Positions 11,325 to 21,146 of a stretch of DNA of 64,000 nucleotides are shown piece by piece. The stretch covers positions 86,052 to 150,051 of the forward strand of contig JAYKKR010000054.1 of assembly GCA_036971615.1 (NCBI GenBank), written 5' to 3'. This DNA is from Amyloporia xantha (lineage: Eukaryota > Basidiomycota > Agaricomycetes > Polyporales > Adustoporiaceae). Under the pieces are notes generated by a model. That model had not been told where the DNA came from. It ran no database searches and saw nothing but the letters and a program-made list of their open reading frames with translations. The position numbers were made by a program, and so were the translations under genes. Numbering within the stretch: the stretch's first letter is position 1; each line of letters opens with the position of its first letter.

Positions 11325-12799
11325 CTAAATCAGGTCGACGTCAACTTCTCTATAAATATAGACAGAATCGAGGTTGGTCCAGGTCCCGAAAGCACCTTGT
11401 GCTTTGAGGTCGACTGCTTTCACCTTCAAAAAGAGCCGATAGCTGAGAACAGCGTCTATAGCCCACGCAACACTGCACACAGACGTCAGTTGACCTCTAG
11501 ATGAGACCGGCGAGTGACCGAATGAGCACGTACACAGGTGTGAGATTAAACTGTCCCTGCGTGAGCAGCCATTCGTCAGCATACGTGAACCGATGGCATA
11601 GAAACACCCATACTCCTCTGGTCACGCTCGAGGCAAACTGAAGCAAACGGAGCCCTACAAGCCTGTCTGAGCACGCTTATCAATCCTGCGTACGAGCTCG
11701 ACTGACCGAAACAGGCCTTGCGAGATAAGTCAGCCATCATCTAAGACTTCCGCACGAAGATGTCACATACCAGGAAAACATAGCCGCCATCACGGAAAAG
11801 GTTGCTCAGGATTTCCGAGTCTTGCCTTCGCGGCATTTGCAGTGCATTGACAGTGATCAGGCCAAAAATAAAAATATCGTAAAGCACCTATGTCATTCAC
11901 GTTCAACGAATTATGGTCATCGTTCTGTCAGGATTGCATGACTAACCAGTCCACCCCACATGCCGATTTCGTATGTCGGTGGCGATGAGACAGCGCAGTA
12001 GTGGTGAGAAAAGGTATACTGGATGGATTCTAAAATATGTCAGCGATGAAAGTGCAAGGTAAAGGGTCTATATTTACTCAGAGATTTATGCACGCTCACA
12101 ATCGCAAATGCGAGCGAAATGGAGAAGGAGACCATAAAACCAGACACAAGCAGACGTTTCATCACTTTCCTATCGTCCCAAATGTTATATAGGTATAGAA
12201 TGACGATGACTGTGTGCAGATTACTCAAGTGCACGACTGAAAACATCGAGCGTGCTCACACTGTGACGAAGCGCTGTTTATGATGCAATATACGCTGACA
12301 ATTCCGAAAAGAGCCTGGCATCTACCACGATGATCAGCCGAGCAGATCGCATTCAAACGTGCCTCCAAATGACTGACATCTACTCAAGAAGAGTTGACCT
12401 TGTGAAGCCTTGATTGGTGTACACATAGCGAAACCACTCACTTGAGAAGAAAGAGTAGTCTCCCACCAGCCGACAGCTACAAACATTGATCAGCAGGGCT
12501 TACTGTCTCCACCGTACAACGACGATTCCCTTACTGTACGCAACAAATACCATAGCGAGCTCTCCGCCGTATCGATTGAACAGGACGAGCGATGATATAA
12601 GTGACCACGGCTGCAACCATACCGACCATATCTCGTCTGCAAGAGTCAATGTATGATCCCAGACGAATATAGTCAGTGCAACAGCTAGTGGATGGTGTCA
12701 GTCCCTCAGACAATTTATGGTCTAAAAGCAAAAGTACTCACCTGTGAGATAGCGAGCCGTGAGCAGGGTATGGGCAGCGGACATCCAGACGATCAACAT
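11325..12799 (-). CDS. DUF6533-domain multi-pass membrane protein B
   Basis: The start at 12799 gives MLIVWMSAAHTLLTARYLT; an inner Met at 12784 matches gene A better. An intron of about 60 nt leads to the diagnostic DUF6533 exon: AVALTIFVWDHTLTLADEIW, then LQPWSLISSLVLFNRYGGEL and MVFVAY. Later exons give VIVILYLYNIWDDRKVMKRL (12190) and SLAFAIVSVHKSLS. About 11870-11800 gives LITVNALQMPRRQDSEILSN and LFRDGGYVF. The final exon, VAWAIDAVLSYRLFLKVKAV, ends at 11325. Domain order matches gene A, so the two form a head-to-tail tandem pair. Function is unknown; these proteins are predicted integral membrane proteins. Splice joins in the middle are provisional. Confidence 0.72.
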
Positions 12800-13894
12800 G
12801 AGTGTAATCCTCGACAAAGGGGTGCAAGGATGAGAGGCTGTCCGAGCGAGCGTTATATCGCATGGACGCCCAAGAAGTTTAATATCTGATTGGCAATTGT
12901 TGAATGACGACCACAATGAAAGCACCTGCGTTCTATGTCACATGAAACCTTGGCAGAGATGTGTTCGGACTCGGAGGAGATGGCATATCAACAGAGGTCA
13001 TCAGCATCCAATGGAAGCCCGATACAGTCAGCTTCCTGCCTGTAAACGTGCTCAGCGAGGCAACGCAAAGTCTACTTAGGCCACCAGCAGACATAGCTGG
13101 CGAAATCCAGACAACAGCGCTCATATTAAGGAGATGTGATTCAAGATGGCTCCACATATAGGACGAGTCTCATCGCATTGTACCAACCTCCGCAAAGTGA
13201 TAATGGGATACAAAGACCTTGTTTGCGGCATCTGTCAAAGATCGTATGTGGATGGCGTGGGATGACAGCAACGTCAGAAAGATGTGGTGAGAGCGGTAAC
13301 AGACTTGCCCGGTGGACTTTCTATGAACAGCCTTTCGTCCTTCATATGTGGCCGCATTGTATTGTATCGTTGGCAACAATCACTTCATTTCAAGGCGAGT
13401 CCACGAATCAAGGCGAGCCTCGAATTTGGCATATCTCAATGGGCGCATCCACTTATGCTGGAGACACAAAGGAAGACAAAGACGTGTTCCTATGTATATG
13501 TCACCGTATTCCATCGAGGAACGAGTGCGGAGATGTTGACGAGACGACGTCTGCGAGGGTCTTTTGCGAATTCGTTCTCACTGTTCAAATTCACTCTCAC
13601 ATGGGCGTTTGTCTGTCCGTATGGGGACCGGACGGTTCCCGGGCTTGTCAGACCTGATAGTACCCTTGATATCATCGTATCCTTTAAGCAAAGCATGTCT
13701 AGATGCAAAACAAACATACCTTCGTCGTCGCCCGCGGAACAAGACAGACTGTCTGTTCATCCAATCTCGTCGCCGCCGCCGATCTACCCAATCTTTACAA
13801 TAAGGATTTGCCTAGGTGACTGCAGAGCCCAAATTGGCTTCGAGAAACATGGTAATGAGAATACGACATCCGAGTGGGAGGGAAACTAGTTGCG

Positions 13895-14010
13895 AATCTC
13901 TCCTATAGCAGGCATGAGCGCAACGAGGTATTGGACGACGGACCCATGATAGACCTCAAGCGCTCCAGTAACGAGGATGACGTGCTATTGACCGTCACTC
14001 ACCTAGACGA
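13895..14010 (-). repeat. about 100-bp repeat, pairs with 19735-19830
   Basis: The reverse complement reads CACGTCATCCTCGTTACTGG, then a block ending TCTATCATGGGTCCGTCGTC, then TCATGCCTGCTATAGGAGAG. The same blocks occur on the plus strand at 19740-19820 with a few substitutions. It directly abuts the inner end of the left palindrome arm. Confidence 0.7.
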
Positions 14011-14846
14011 GCTAATGTCACTGACAGCAGTCTGCCAGGCAAGACAGCATTGTCAGATTTGCAGGCACCGAAAAGAGCGACGCATTTCCCTGACACCGAT
14101 ACGAGGTGGACAGCTGTGGCCGATGAGAGTATACGTAATGTTTCTTGTTAGTGTGCGTATACACAGGTGAAAGACGATACTTTCGGGTGAAGGCGATAAT
14201 ATTTGGATCGGTCTAATCTGGCCGGAACCTTACACGTTCTGAAGGAGACTGGTGAAATCGGGAAATAATTGAATAAATGAGGTGATGAGTTACGATGAGA
14301 CATAGTCAAGGCAGGACATGAGTATTCGGCGTACCAAACGTCCGAGCAATCATTCCTGTCTACGTTGTAGAAGGAAAATAGTGCATGGATGACGACCTGC
14401 ATACTAAAAGCCTGTACCTCCTATCGTCTGACGCATCAGCAACAGAGCTACCGAGCTTACAGCACAGCTATGCTGACCAGACCAGGAGAGAATCGGTCTC
14501 CCCAGGGAATGAGGCATCGCACGGAGTGGACGACTTCGACGAGCCAATTTGTCTGGGTGGAAGATGGAAGAGCCGTGACACGTCACAGAACAGTGGGTGG
14601 GTGGGTCGCGAGCACGTGATCTTGTGACATGGTCGCGATTGGAATGTCGCGATGGACGACCTCTGCGGTACTCGTGTCAAGTGGCGAAAGCGGTGTGTCC
14701 CGGAGCACAAAGACTGTTGGGTACCTTCCAGTCCCTTTCTTATCCCACCTCCAAGTTCGAACCGTGTCGTCATGCCTTGCCGTCTCGTGCGTCTGTAGGT
14801 CCAGAAACATTGGGTGGGCCTCCGCTTGCTGGGCGACAAAGCGTCC

Positions 14847-14855
14847 TTTATAAAT
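14847..14855 (+). promoter_or_regulatory. TATA box (TTTATAAAT)
   Basis: This TATA-like element lies 97 bp upstream of the ATG at 14952, followed by a pyrimidine-rich leader (CGCTCTCGCTTATTTCACCC). Spacing fits a Pol II core promoter in this kind of genome. Confidence 0.5.
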
Positions 14856-14951
14856 CGCTCTCGCTTATTTCACCCTTCTCTGATCGACCACCACCTGCCC
14901 CGCATCGCATACCATAACCTTTGTATGCGCGATCCGCCACTCTCAAATTCC

Positions 14952-15527
14952 ATGTCGACCAGCATCGAGCAGGCCATATCCTCTGTCCTGAAGAAGAACG
15001 ACCCGCTCACCGTCGCCAAGGTCCTCGTCGCATACCTCAAAGTCCTCGGCTACATCCCGCCCGACGCCAAGGAAGTCTCCGTCCCACACGAGGCGCTCGT
15101 AGCCTTTGAGCACGCGCTCGACAAGGAGCCTGCTCTGTCACAGCGACAGTCTGCGGCGCCTGGCGGCGGCGGGTTTTGCAAACGCCTGTACACTGCGGAG
15201 ATCACGCAGCTGAGGGAGGAGTACTGGAAGGAGAGGCTCGGTGCCTCCGGGACGGCGCGCTGTACGTGCCCGTCGTGCGGCAAGACTGTGGCGTATCGGA
15301 AGGAGGAGCTGGAGGAGGCGGATGCGGAGGTGAAGAGCGCGCCGAAGCGCATTAAGGGCGGGAGACGTACGTGCCCTTTTCTTTGTCCTGCAACGACCCG
15401 CTCACACCCGGGATCTGTAACAGGGAGGCTAAAGGGGAGACGTATCACAAAGGCCCGCAGAGAGTTGGCATGTGGCAACCCGCCGTTCGACCCATATGCG
15501 CCATCAACGAGTGCCTTTGTTCTGTGA
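14952..15527 (+). CDS. hypothetical protein with a CxCPxCG motif
   Basis: The ATG at 14952 follows a TATA box and a pyrimidine-rich leader. The protein begins MSTSIEQAISSVLKKNDPLT, continues with a helical segment (LVAYLKVLGYIPP) and a middle region ending EITQLREEYWKERLG. A CTCPSCGKTVAYRKEELEEA stretch looks like half of a zinc-binding knuckle. Read without splicing, the frame ends at 15527 (about 192 codons). A possible intron starts at GTACGTGCC (about 15367) and would change the Arg-rich tail. I do not recognise the family. The gene lies alone in the spacer between the two arms of the inverted duplication. Confidence 0.6.
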   Translation: MSTSIEQAISSVLKKNDPLTVAKVLVAYLKVLGYIPPDAKEVSVPHEALVAFEHALDKEPALSQRQSAAPGGGGFCKRLYTAEITQLREEYWKERLGASGTARCTCPSCGKTVAYRKEELEEADAEVKSAPKRIKGGRRTCPFLCPATTRSHPGSVTGRLKGRRITKARRELACGNPPFDPYAPSTSAFVL

Positions 15528-16679
15528 TGGAGAATGTACTTACCTGACGTCCTTTTGTTCGCTCCTGCATCCACTACAGTAATAAAGTCTTTCGCAATGA
15601 CTGGTAGTCTGGTACAACAATTGCTTATGTTTGACGCGCACTTTCTGAAGCAGCGGAGAACATTTGATGCGTCTGGAAAAGTCTGCTCTGGCTGCAATCA
15701 TAGTAGCATGGAGCAGGTCGCACTCTCACTACTGCTGTGCCGCGCACCTAGACGGCAAGTAGTTTTGCTCCTACTCGGATGTCGTATTCTCATCGCCATG
15801 TTTCTCGAAGCCAATTTGAGCTCTGCACTTTGAAAGTGGGCAAGAGTGAATTCGCGCCACAATCGGAACACCGCGTTGTGGTCAAAATGTCCGATTCTTT
15901 GCGCCCAGCGGTCTTCGCTTTGTTTGCTACTGCTATGAGTTGCTTGAACTCAGTGACGGAAACGCTTCTCAGGCTATCTTCAGGTATTCCGGTATACTTC
16001 ACTCTGGTCTGGATCAAATGTTTTCCGCGAATCTAGCGAAAGATGACACAGCATAGGTTTCATGGCCACCCAGGCTAGACTCTAAAACGCAGTGCATACG
16101 AAAGAGTGCGAGCCTAAGCCCACCGTTATTGTGACAATGGGTGGATTGGCGGCGACGACGGGATTGGATGAACAGACAGTCTCTCTTGTTCCGTGGGCGA
16201 CGGCAAAGGTATGCTTGTCTTGCACATAAATATGCTTTGCTTACGACGATATCAAGGATACTATCAAGTCTGACAAGCCCGGGAACTGCCCGATTCCCAT
16301 ACGGACAGATAAGCGCCCATGTGAGAGTGAATTCGAACAGTGGGAACGAATTCGCCAAAAGCCCTCGCGCAGACGTCGTCACGTCAACATCTCCGCACTC
16401 GCTCCTTGATGCTTGATGGAATACGGCGACATATATATGAGCACGTCTTTGTCTTCCTTTCACGTCTCCAGCACAAGTGAATGAGGCCATCAGTGAGATA
16501 CCGAATTCGGGGCTTCTCGTCTTGATTTACTGGCATGGACTCTATGTCTGAGCCTTAATGAAAAGATTGTTACAAACGACACAACACGACGCCACCACAC
16601 ATGAAGGACGAAAGGCTGTTCATAGAAAGTCCACCGGGTAAGTCTGTGGCCGCTCTCATCGCATCTCTCATGTCCTTTG
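15528..16679. other. inner part of right arm, no gene seen
   Basis: From 15766 to 15826 and from 16140 to 16679 the sequence pairs with the inverted left arm. About 300 bp between 15830 and 16130 have no counterpart there. Open frames such as 16141-16416 plus are short and not conserved in register between the copies. Confidence 0.5.
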
Positions 16680-16808
16680 GACAGCGTGCTCAGCTTCAGA
16701 CTACTCCTCAAGATAAAGACGCAGGAATATGACCAAAAATGCGGCTCGAGGCCAAGTGGAACACAGATCCCTGTCCAATTTAACGAGGTTGAAAAGCAAG
16801 TAATGTAG
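16680..16808 (+). pseudogene. last-exon remnant of a DUF6533 gene
   Basis: The plus strand reads PLDSVLSFRLLLKIKTQEYD and ends NEVEKQVM-stop at 16808. This is almost the same as the last exon of DUF6533 gene A (SLDSVLSFRLLLKIKAQEYD ... NEVEKQII-stop at 9097). Nothing upstream matches the rest of the gene: immediately 5' the sequence jumps to a block that in the left arm lies beyond gene B (13270). The junction TCCAAAGGACATGAGAG near 16680 therefore looks like a deletion scar. Confidence 0.8.
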
Positions 16809-17446
16809 TGTGCACGGCGTGGAACCTCCGCTGGCGTGGTGCGCATAGGCATGCAGGTAGTGCTTGCGCTAGGCTGACGAGGTGATACTATCAGGTTTCG
16901 CATTTTAATTTTAGCAGGGTACCAAGCCCGTCCGTGAGCTCACCTTCTGGCTCGTCCATAGGGAAAGAGCGACCACCTCCCTGGTCTCAAAAAACACAAG
17001 TCACAACGAGCCTCGTCAAGAGACTCATTCTATAATCACCATCGTCATCTACGAGCTGTCGATGTGTATATCAAATCATGACAGACCGCGAGTTCACAGT
17101 ATGCAACGGGAGAGATGCAGTGATGATATTATCTCCCGGTATACCAGCTACACCAGCTTGTAAGGTGGACAGGGCTGTGCCGTCAGTGGTGAATGATTAT
17201 GATGGTTCGGTGTGCGGATGGTCCAGATACTTGCTAACTACCAGGCCTCCTGGAACACATCGGTCAACGCCGCCTTTAGACAAACCAGAGATGAACCCGC
17301 ATCAAGTGTCCAATGAAAACAGTATAATCACAACATAAATATTTCGTCTATGCATACACAGTGGTTAGTCTATTCGTTTGCTCTTAGCAAGATCAAGAAC
17401 TCAATCGTTTCATAATCTTCCATACGTAATGCTATGCGGAACCCGG
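16809..17446. other. spacer, pairs with 8583-9096
   Basis: No gene is seen. This is inverted duplicate sequence of the left-arm spacer, with about 120 extra bases. It lies 3' of the intact SDR gene. Confidence 0.5.
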
Positions 17447-18465
17447 TCACCAAGGAAGCTGGGTGCCATCGTAGACGTTGTACTTCACTCCATCTTCGGG
17501 CTTCACCTGCATGATCACTTTCAAACACGCTGTGGCAGATTCTTGGGGGCTCATCTTCTGAGCCATTGGTGCGTTTTCAGCAATCCAGGCATCAATTTGA
17601 TGGCCCATTTCAGTATCGACCCAGCCTAGAAGTTCCAACGGCTGGGATAAGCGGAATGATAAGATCGCCCTAGCGTCAATGCTTACCTGGATGCACAAGA
17701 GCCATCGTGATGCCCTCCGCATTAAGGGCCGTGCCCCATCTTCGACCGAGCCTAGAATAATACGTGCTGTCAATGTCTAATTCGGCGAGCAACGAGCGAC
17801 AGAGCGTACATGTTAAGGGCTGCCTTCGTCGCCGAGTACGTGTCGACTAGCCCTCTACCGAACGGCGCGAGCTCGAGAGACCCGCCATTGGACGTGATCC
17901 ATGCCACCTGCTTGCCGCTTCCCCTCCGGATGAGAGGGACAAAAGCGCGGCCGACGCGGAGGGGCCCAATGGTGTTGACGCGCAGCTCTTCCTCGAAAAG
18001 ATTCAGATCACTTACCAAGCAGAAATACACATGTGTGCCCATGAACAAGTCAGCAATGGACGGCCAGAATAAGCTCGCGCTTGGGTGAAATTCACGCACG
18101 CCTCTTCGGCAGACCCATTTTGTAGGCAAACTCCAGCGTTATGGATAAGACAGTCCAAGCCATTGGGCAACAGCGCCGACGTCTTGTCCGCAGCCAGACG
18201 GACACTCGCCTCGTCGGTCACGTCCAACGTAAGGATCTTAAACCGATCCTCGGGGTAGTCCGCTTTCAGAGCTTGTATACCGCTCGATCCGCCTGGGTTC
18301 CGTGCTGTCGCTATCACGACATTCTGGGGATCCTTGAGCTGGTGTACGAAGAAGTCTATCAGGCAACATATCATCGTGGAGCAGGAAGGGACAGCTACAT
18401 ACCAGAACTTCAGCGAAGGCAAGCCCGATCCCTCTACTTGCCCCTACAATGAGGTAAGACGGCAT
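17447..18465 (-). CDS. short-chain dehydrogenase/reductase (C-factor/sniffer-like), intact paralogue
   Basis: The start at 18465 gives MPSYLIVGASRGIGLAFAEV (Rossmann GxxxGIG motif). Exon 2 runs LKDPQNVVIATARNPGGSSG to LTLDVTDEASVRLAADKTSA and LIHNAG. After an intron comes DLNLFEEELRVNTIGPLRVG, then SNGGSLELAPFGRG and the active-site block TYSATKAALNM. A further exon gives LGRRWGTALNAEGITMALVH, then WVDTEMGHQIDAWIAENAPM, and VYDGTQLPW with the stop at 17447. A Tyr-x3-Lys catalytic pair is present. Such NAD(P)(H) enzymes reduce small carbonyl compounds; the substrate is unknown. All splice junctions are canonical and no frame breaks were found, unlike the copy at 6774-8582. Confidence 0.88.
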
Positions 18466-19734
18466 AACAGTGGGCGCGTGGAAGTTGATGAATAAGGACC
18501 TATGGTAGTCGCACAGGAGGTATTTCACAGAAACTCCTCACGCTACACTATATACTCGATTGCTGAGAGACAAGGTCTTACTACGGGTAAGTACCTAACC
18601 GAGTATTGGGGTTTACCACATGATCACCTCGGACTATTGAGTGGAGCAATCATCAAAACAACGTCGCCGTCAATCAGAACTTTGATAAATCAATGCCACA
18701 ATCAGTGATGAGATCTGAACCCGGTGCCTGGGTAATTTGCAGTTGCAGCCTTTATGCCGTGCGGGGAGGGAGAGAGTTGTTTATATAGGGCCAATCATCT
18801 TAAGCTCCTTCAAGTTACAAGGGTTCTCGGAGCGATCCAGAACGATTGCGTGAGACATGGACTCACCCTACAGCCCCTAGACAACCCCTGGAAACTTTCA
18901 AGGAGCTATCATCTTCAGTGCATGTATTTAGGACACGCGCGGCCGACGGGGCGGCTCCGAGTCGTGCGTGATCGCTTCCACCTTTTGTACGAGTCACATC
19001 TTTGGGTCATACAGTGCACATTGTGTGCCACGCCGAAGTACGAACAGATGGGTACCGGTAGGCAAGTATGGAATCACGACCCGATGTAGGTAGCAAGCGA
19101 CGGGGTGCTGACTCTCGAATCTTTGAGGTACGCATGAACTTCCTTGTGAAGGACGAAGTATGGAGATTGATCGAGAAGGCCGGAATTTCCTGGCGTCTGC
19201 ACAGAAGTTCACGTTGTCATCTACTTGAACATGCTCGGTGTACACTGTCACGGTGTACGTGAAGGTAGCAGCGCCCGCATCCGAGTCGTCAACTTCATCA
19301 AAGTTCATTTACGACTGTGTGGTTTACATGGTGGCTCATTTGCTTTCGCATTTCAAGTCCTGGTCCCCATTCAAGTCCTGGTCTCCATCTCATCCAAGTT
19401 GTTATTTCATCTCGTGCTTCTGTTTATAGCCTGAGGCCTCTGTCAGCGCGGCGTCAATCATCGCGTCCCGTTAATCGATAAAGATTGTAGGATGCAAGGC
19501 AGCGGTGCTGTCAATATGTTTCGGCTCTCAAAGGGCAATTCTGGGGGTTTACTCTAAGTCGCACAATGTGACTATACATTGTTGTTGGTGAGATCTTAGA
19601 CAATGAATTCAATTTACTCGTCGAACCTATCACGAAGGAAGGTGAGTCGACTCCGGATCTCATCCTACTATATACAGCCTCTGGACGGAGCAAAATCTGC
19701 TTAGACAGCTACCAAGGCAGCTGCGTTTCCTCAA

Positions 19735-19830
19735 TACCACGTCATCGTCGTTACTGGAGCGCCTGAGGTCTATCATGGATCCGTCGTCTCATGCCTGCTG
19801 TAGGAGAGATTTGCATGGCGTGACCTTCAA
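19735..19830 (+). repeat. about 100-bp repeat, displaced partner of 13895-14010
   Basis: The plus strand carries CACGTCATCGTCGTTACTGG, then a near-identical block through TCATGCCTGCTGTAGGAGAG. In the left arm this block abuts the palindrome; here it lies outside the right arm, 1.3 kb beyond the SDR start. It shows that the duplication was rearranged after it formed. Confidence 0.65.
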
Positions 19831-20490
19831 CGAAGACGCCTTCGGGAATCTCTGCTATGACGGGAATATATAAAAGCAGTGCTACGCTTTCATCGTCCTA
19901 GTTTCTGAGAATGATATCGACACACTCTGCTCTGTGATTTCGGTATCGATACCGAACACCTACAGTGCTGAGATTCCCGTGGAGCCGCGTTCTCTCTCGA
20001 AAGAGTTGTGCATCGTACATCTCGTTATTATCTGTTGCATATAAGTAAGAATATCCTGCTTGGTCAATGGGTGGTACATGTACTCGTTGCGGCCGGGCGA
20101 AGATCTTTGGAAGATAGTTAGTAACTGCTACCTGGGCTAGCGCTTCATAAAATTCTACATCTCATAATTATGGGACGGATTGTATCATAACATCATAGCT
20201 TTGTATGCATGCAATATTACGGATTTGGCATATACTTGCACATATGTACCTGATTATAGGCTATGGACAACCGCCAACATACAAAGTCAAGTTGATTTTC
20301 TTGAGACTTGAGCCACTTGTGCGTTCGCGAAGTAGCTCGACGCTTCTGAATCTCGGGTGTAGTTTTCCTCATGTGGTTGAGGGGCCGGATTTGGTGCAGT
20401 AGGTGTCCCATAAAATGTGACGTCAGACTAGTGTATCATCGTGGCGCCTTTGGGGACGCATGCTCCCAATGCATATGCATCCGTAAATTC

Positions 20491-20500
20491 ATATATAAAG
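20491..20500 (+). promoter_or_regulatory. TATA box (ATATATAAAG)
   Basis: A strong TATA element lies 98 bp upstream of the ATG at 20598. A CTCACTACACTC-type leader follows, as is common in basidiomycete promoters. Confidence 0.6.
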
Positions 20501-20597
20501 GCAGCTTATAACCCGCGACAACCCATCGCAATCTGCAAAGCACTCAACTCAGTCATCGTCACTCACTACACTCTTCATAAATCGTACTCGCCTCATC

Positions 20598-20936
20598 ATG
20601 ACAAAGCAGAACTTCGTCAATACCGAGCCCGTCGACGAGTTTCCTCCAGAAGCCGTCCAGAAAATCGACGACGACGAGCTCACAAAGCGGGAGGCGAACC
20701 GCGACTGTGCGAAGGAGCCGGGAGCGAACAAGCGTGCTGGGGCAGCCACGAGAGACCCCGCTCGTGAGTGACACTGAGTATTGCATCGGAGGGTGGGATA
20801 TTGACTTTGTTTCCGCAGAATTCGACACAAAAGGAGGGCACCATGGCGACCCTCAGCCTGTAGCAGGTGAGTTATCAGAGAAACGGCGAACCGGCACTGC
20901 AGAGTCTGACAGTAGCTTGTAGATCCCGTTTTGTGA
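20598..20936 (+). CDS. small hydrophilic hypothetical protein (3 exons)
   Basis: The ATG at 20598 gives MTKQNFVNTEPVDEFPPEAV, then an acidic/basic stretch DDDELTKREANRD. A canonical intron (GTGAGTGAC...TTCCGCAG) leads to QFDTKGGHHGDPQPVA. A second intron (GTGAGTTAT...GCTTGTAG) leads to DPVL and a stop at 20936. The product is about 75 residues, without signal peptide or membrane segment. All junctions keep the frame and a strong TATA box precedes the gene, so it is probably real. I do not recognise a family with known function. Confidence 0.65.
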
Positions 20937-21146
20937 TGGGTATGTACTCGCTTGGGGGACATCGGGTAGTAGCATGAAGGAGAAAGCATTTGTATCATTA
21001 CACTCCAGATAACATGGGACTTCTACAAATTTCACATTACTGCATCCTGCTGGCCGCACCACCAGTTATAACACGCATTGATCTACGATGAGCATTTCGA
21101 CCTGATCAGAACGACTCCTTCTACCCATGGCATGCGAATGCTCACC

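Larger units (their letters stand above)
6774..13880. repeat. left arm of a large inverted segmental duplication
   Basis: Read left to right, this arm aligns in blocks with the reverse complement of 15766-18465: the SDR gene (6774-8582 with 17447-18465), the following 0.65 kb (8583-9245 with about 16690-17446), then 13270-13800 with about 16140-16670, and 13820-13878 with 15768-15826. Identity in aligned blocks looks like 80-90% by eye, with small indels. Relative to the right arm it carries a 4-kb segment (9250-13270) with two DUF6533 genes, plus the 780-bp element inside the SDR. Coding and non-coding positions align alike, so this is a DNA duplication rather than convergent gene similarity. 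Confidence 0.85.
12800..14951. other. non-coding inner half of the left arm plus spacer
   Basis: From 13270 to 13880 the sequence pairs with the inverted right arm (15766-16670). Open frames exist on both strands (for example 13284-13889 plus), but the paired copy is open in different registers, so coding is not supported. A block at 13895-14010 recurs inverted at 19735-19830. From 14050 to 14850 nothing is recognised apart from the promoter region of the 14952 gene. Confidence 0.5.
15766..18465. repeat. right arm of the large inverted segmental duplication
   Basis: This is the inverted partner of 6774-13880. From its outer to inner end it holds the intact SDR gene (17447-18465), the shared 0.65-kb spacer, the last-exon stub of a DUF6533 gene (16680-16808), and the non-coding block 16140-16670. 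It lacks the 4 kb carrying DUF6533 genes A and B and lacks the 780-bp element. The 1.9 kb between the arms (13880-15766) forms the palindrome spacer. Confidence 0.85.
18466..20597. other. 2.1-kb stretch without a recognised gene
   Basis: Contents include an unrecognised 104-codon frame on the minus strand (18994-19308), a 20-bp imperfect tandem repeat (TTCAAGTCCTGGTCCCCA-like) at 19346-19388, and the 19735-19830 copy of the 100-bp repeat. A CCTATATAAAC motif near 18780 (minus) could be the TATA of the SDR gene, but it is 310 bp upstream. Confidence 0.45.

Noticed and set aside
13284..13889. 201-codon plus-strand frame
   Set aside because: Lies in duplicated non-coding sequence. The paired copy (16014-16490) is open in a different extent and register, and no domain is visible.
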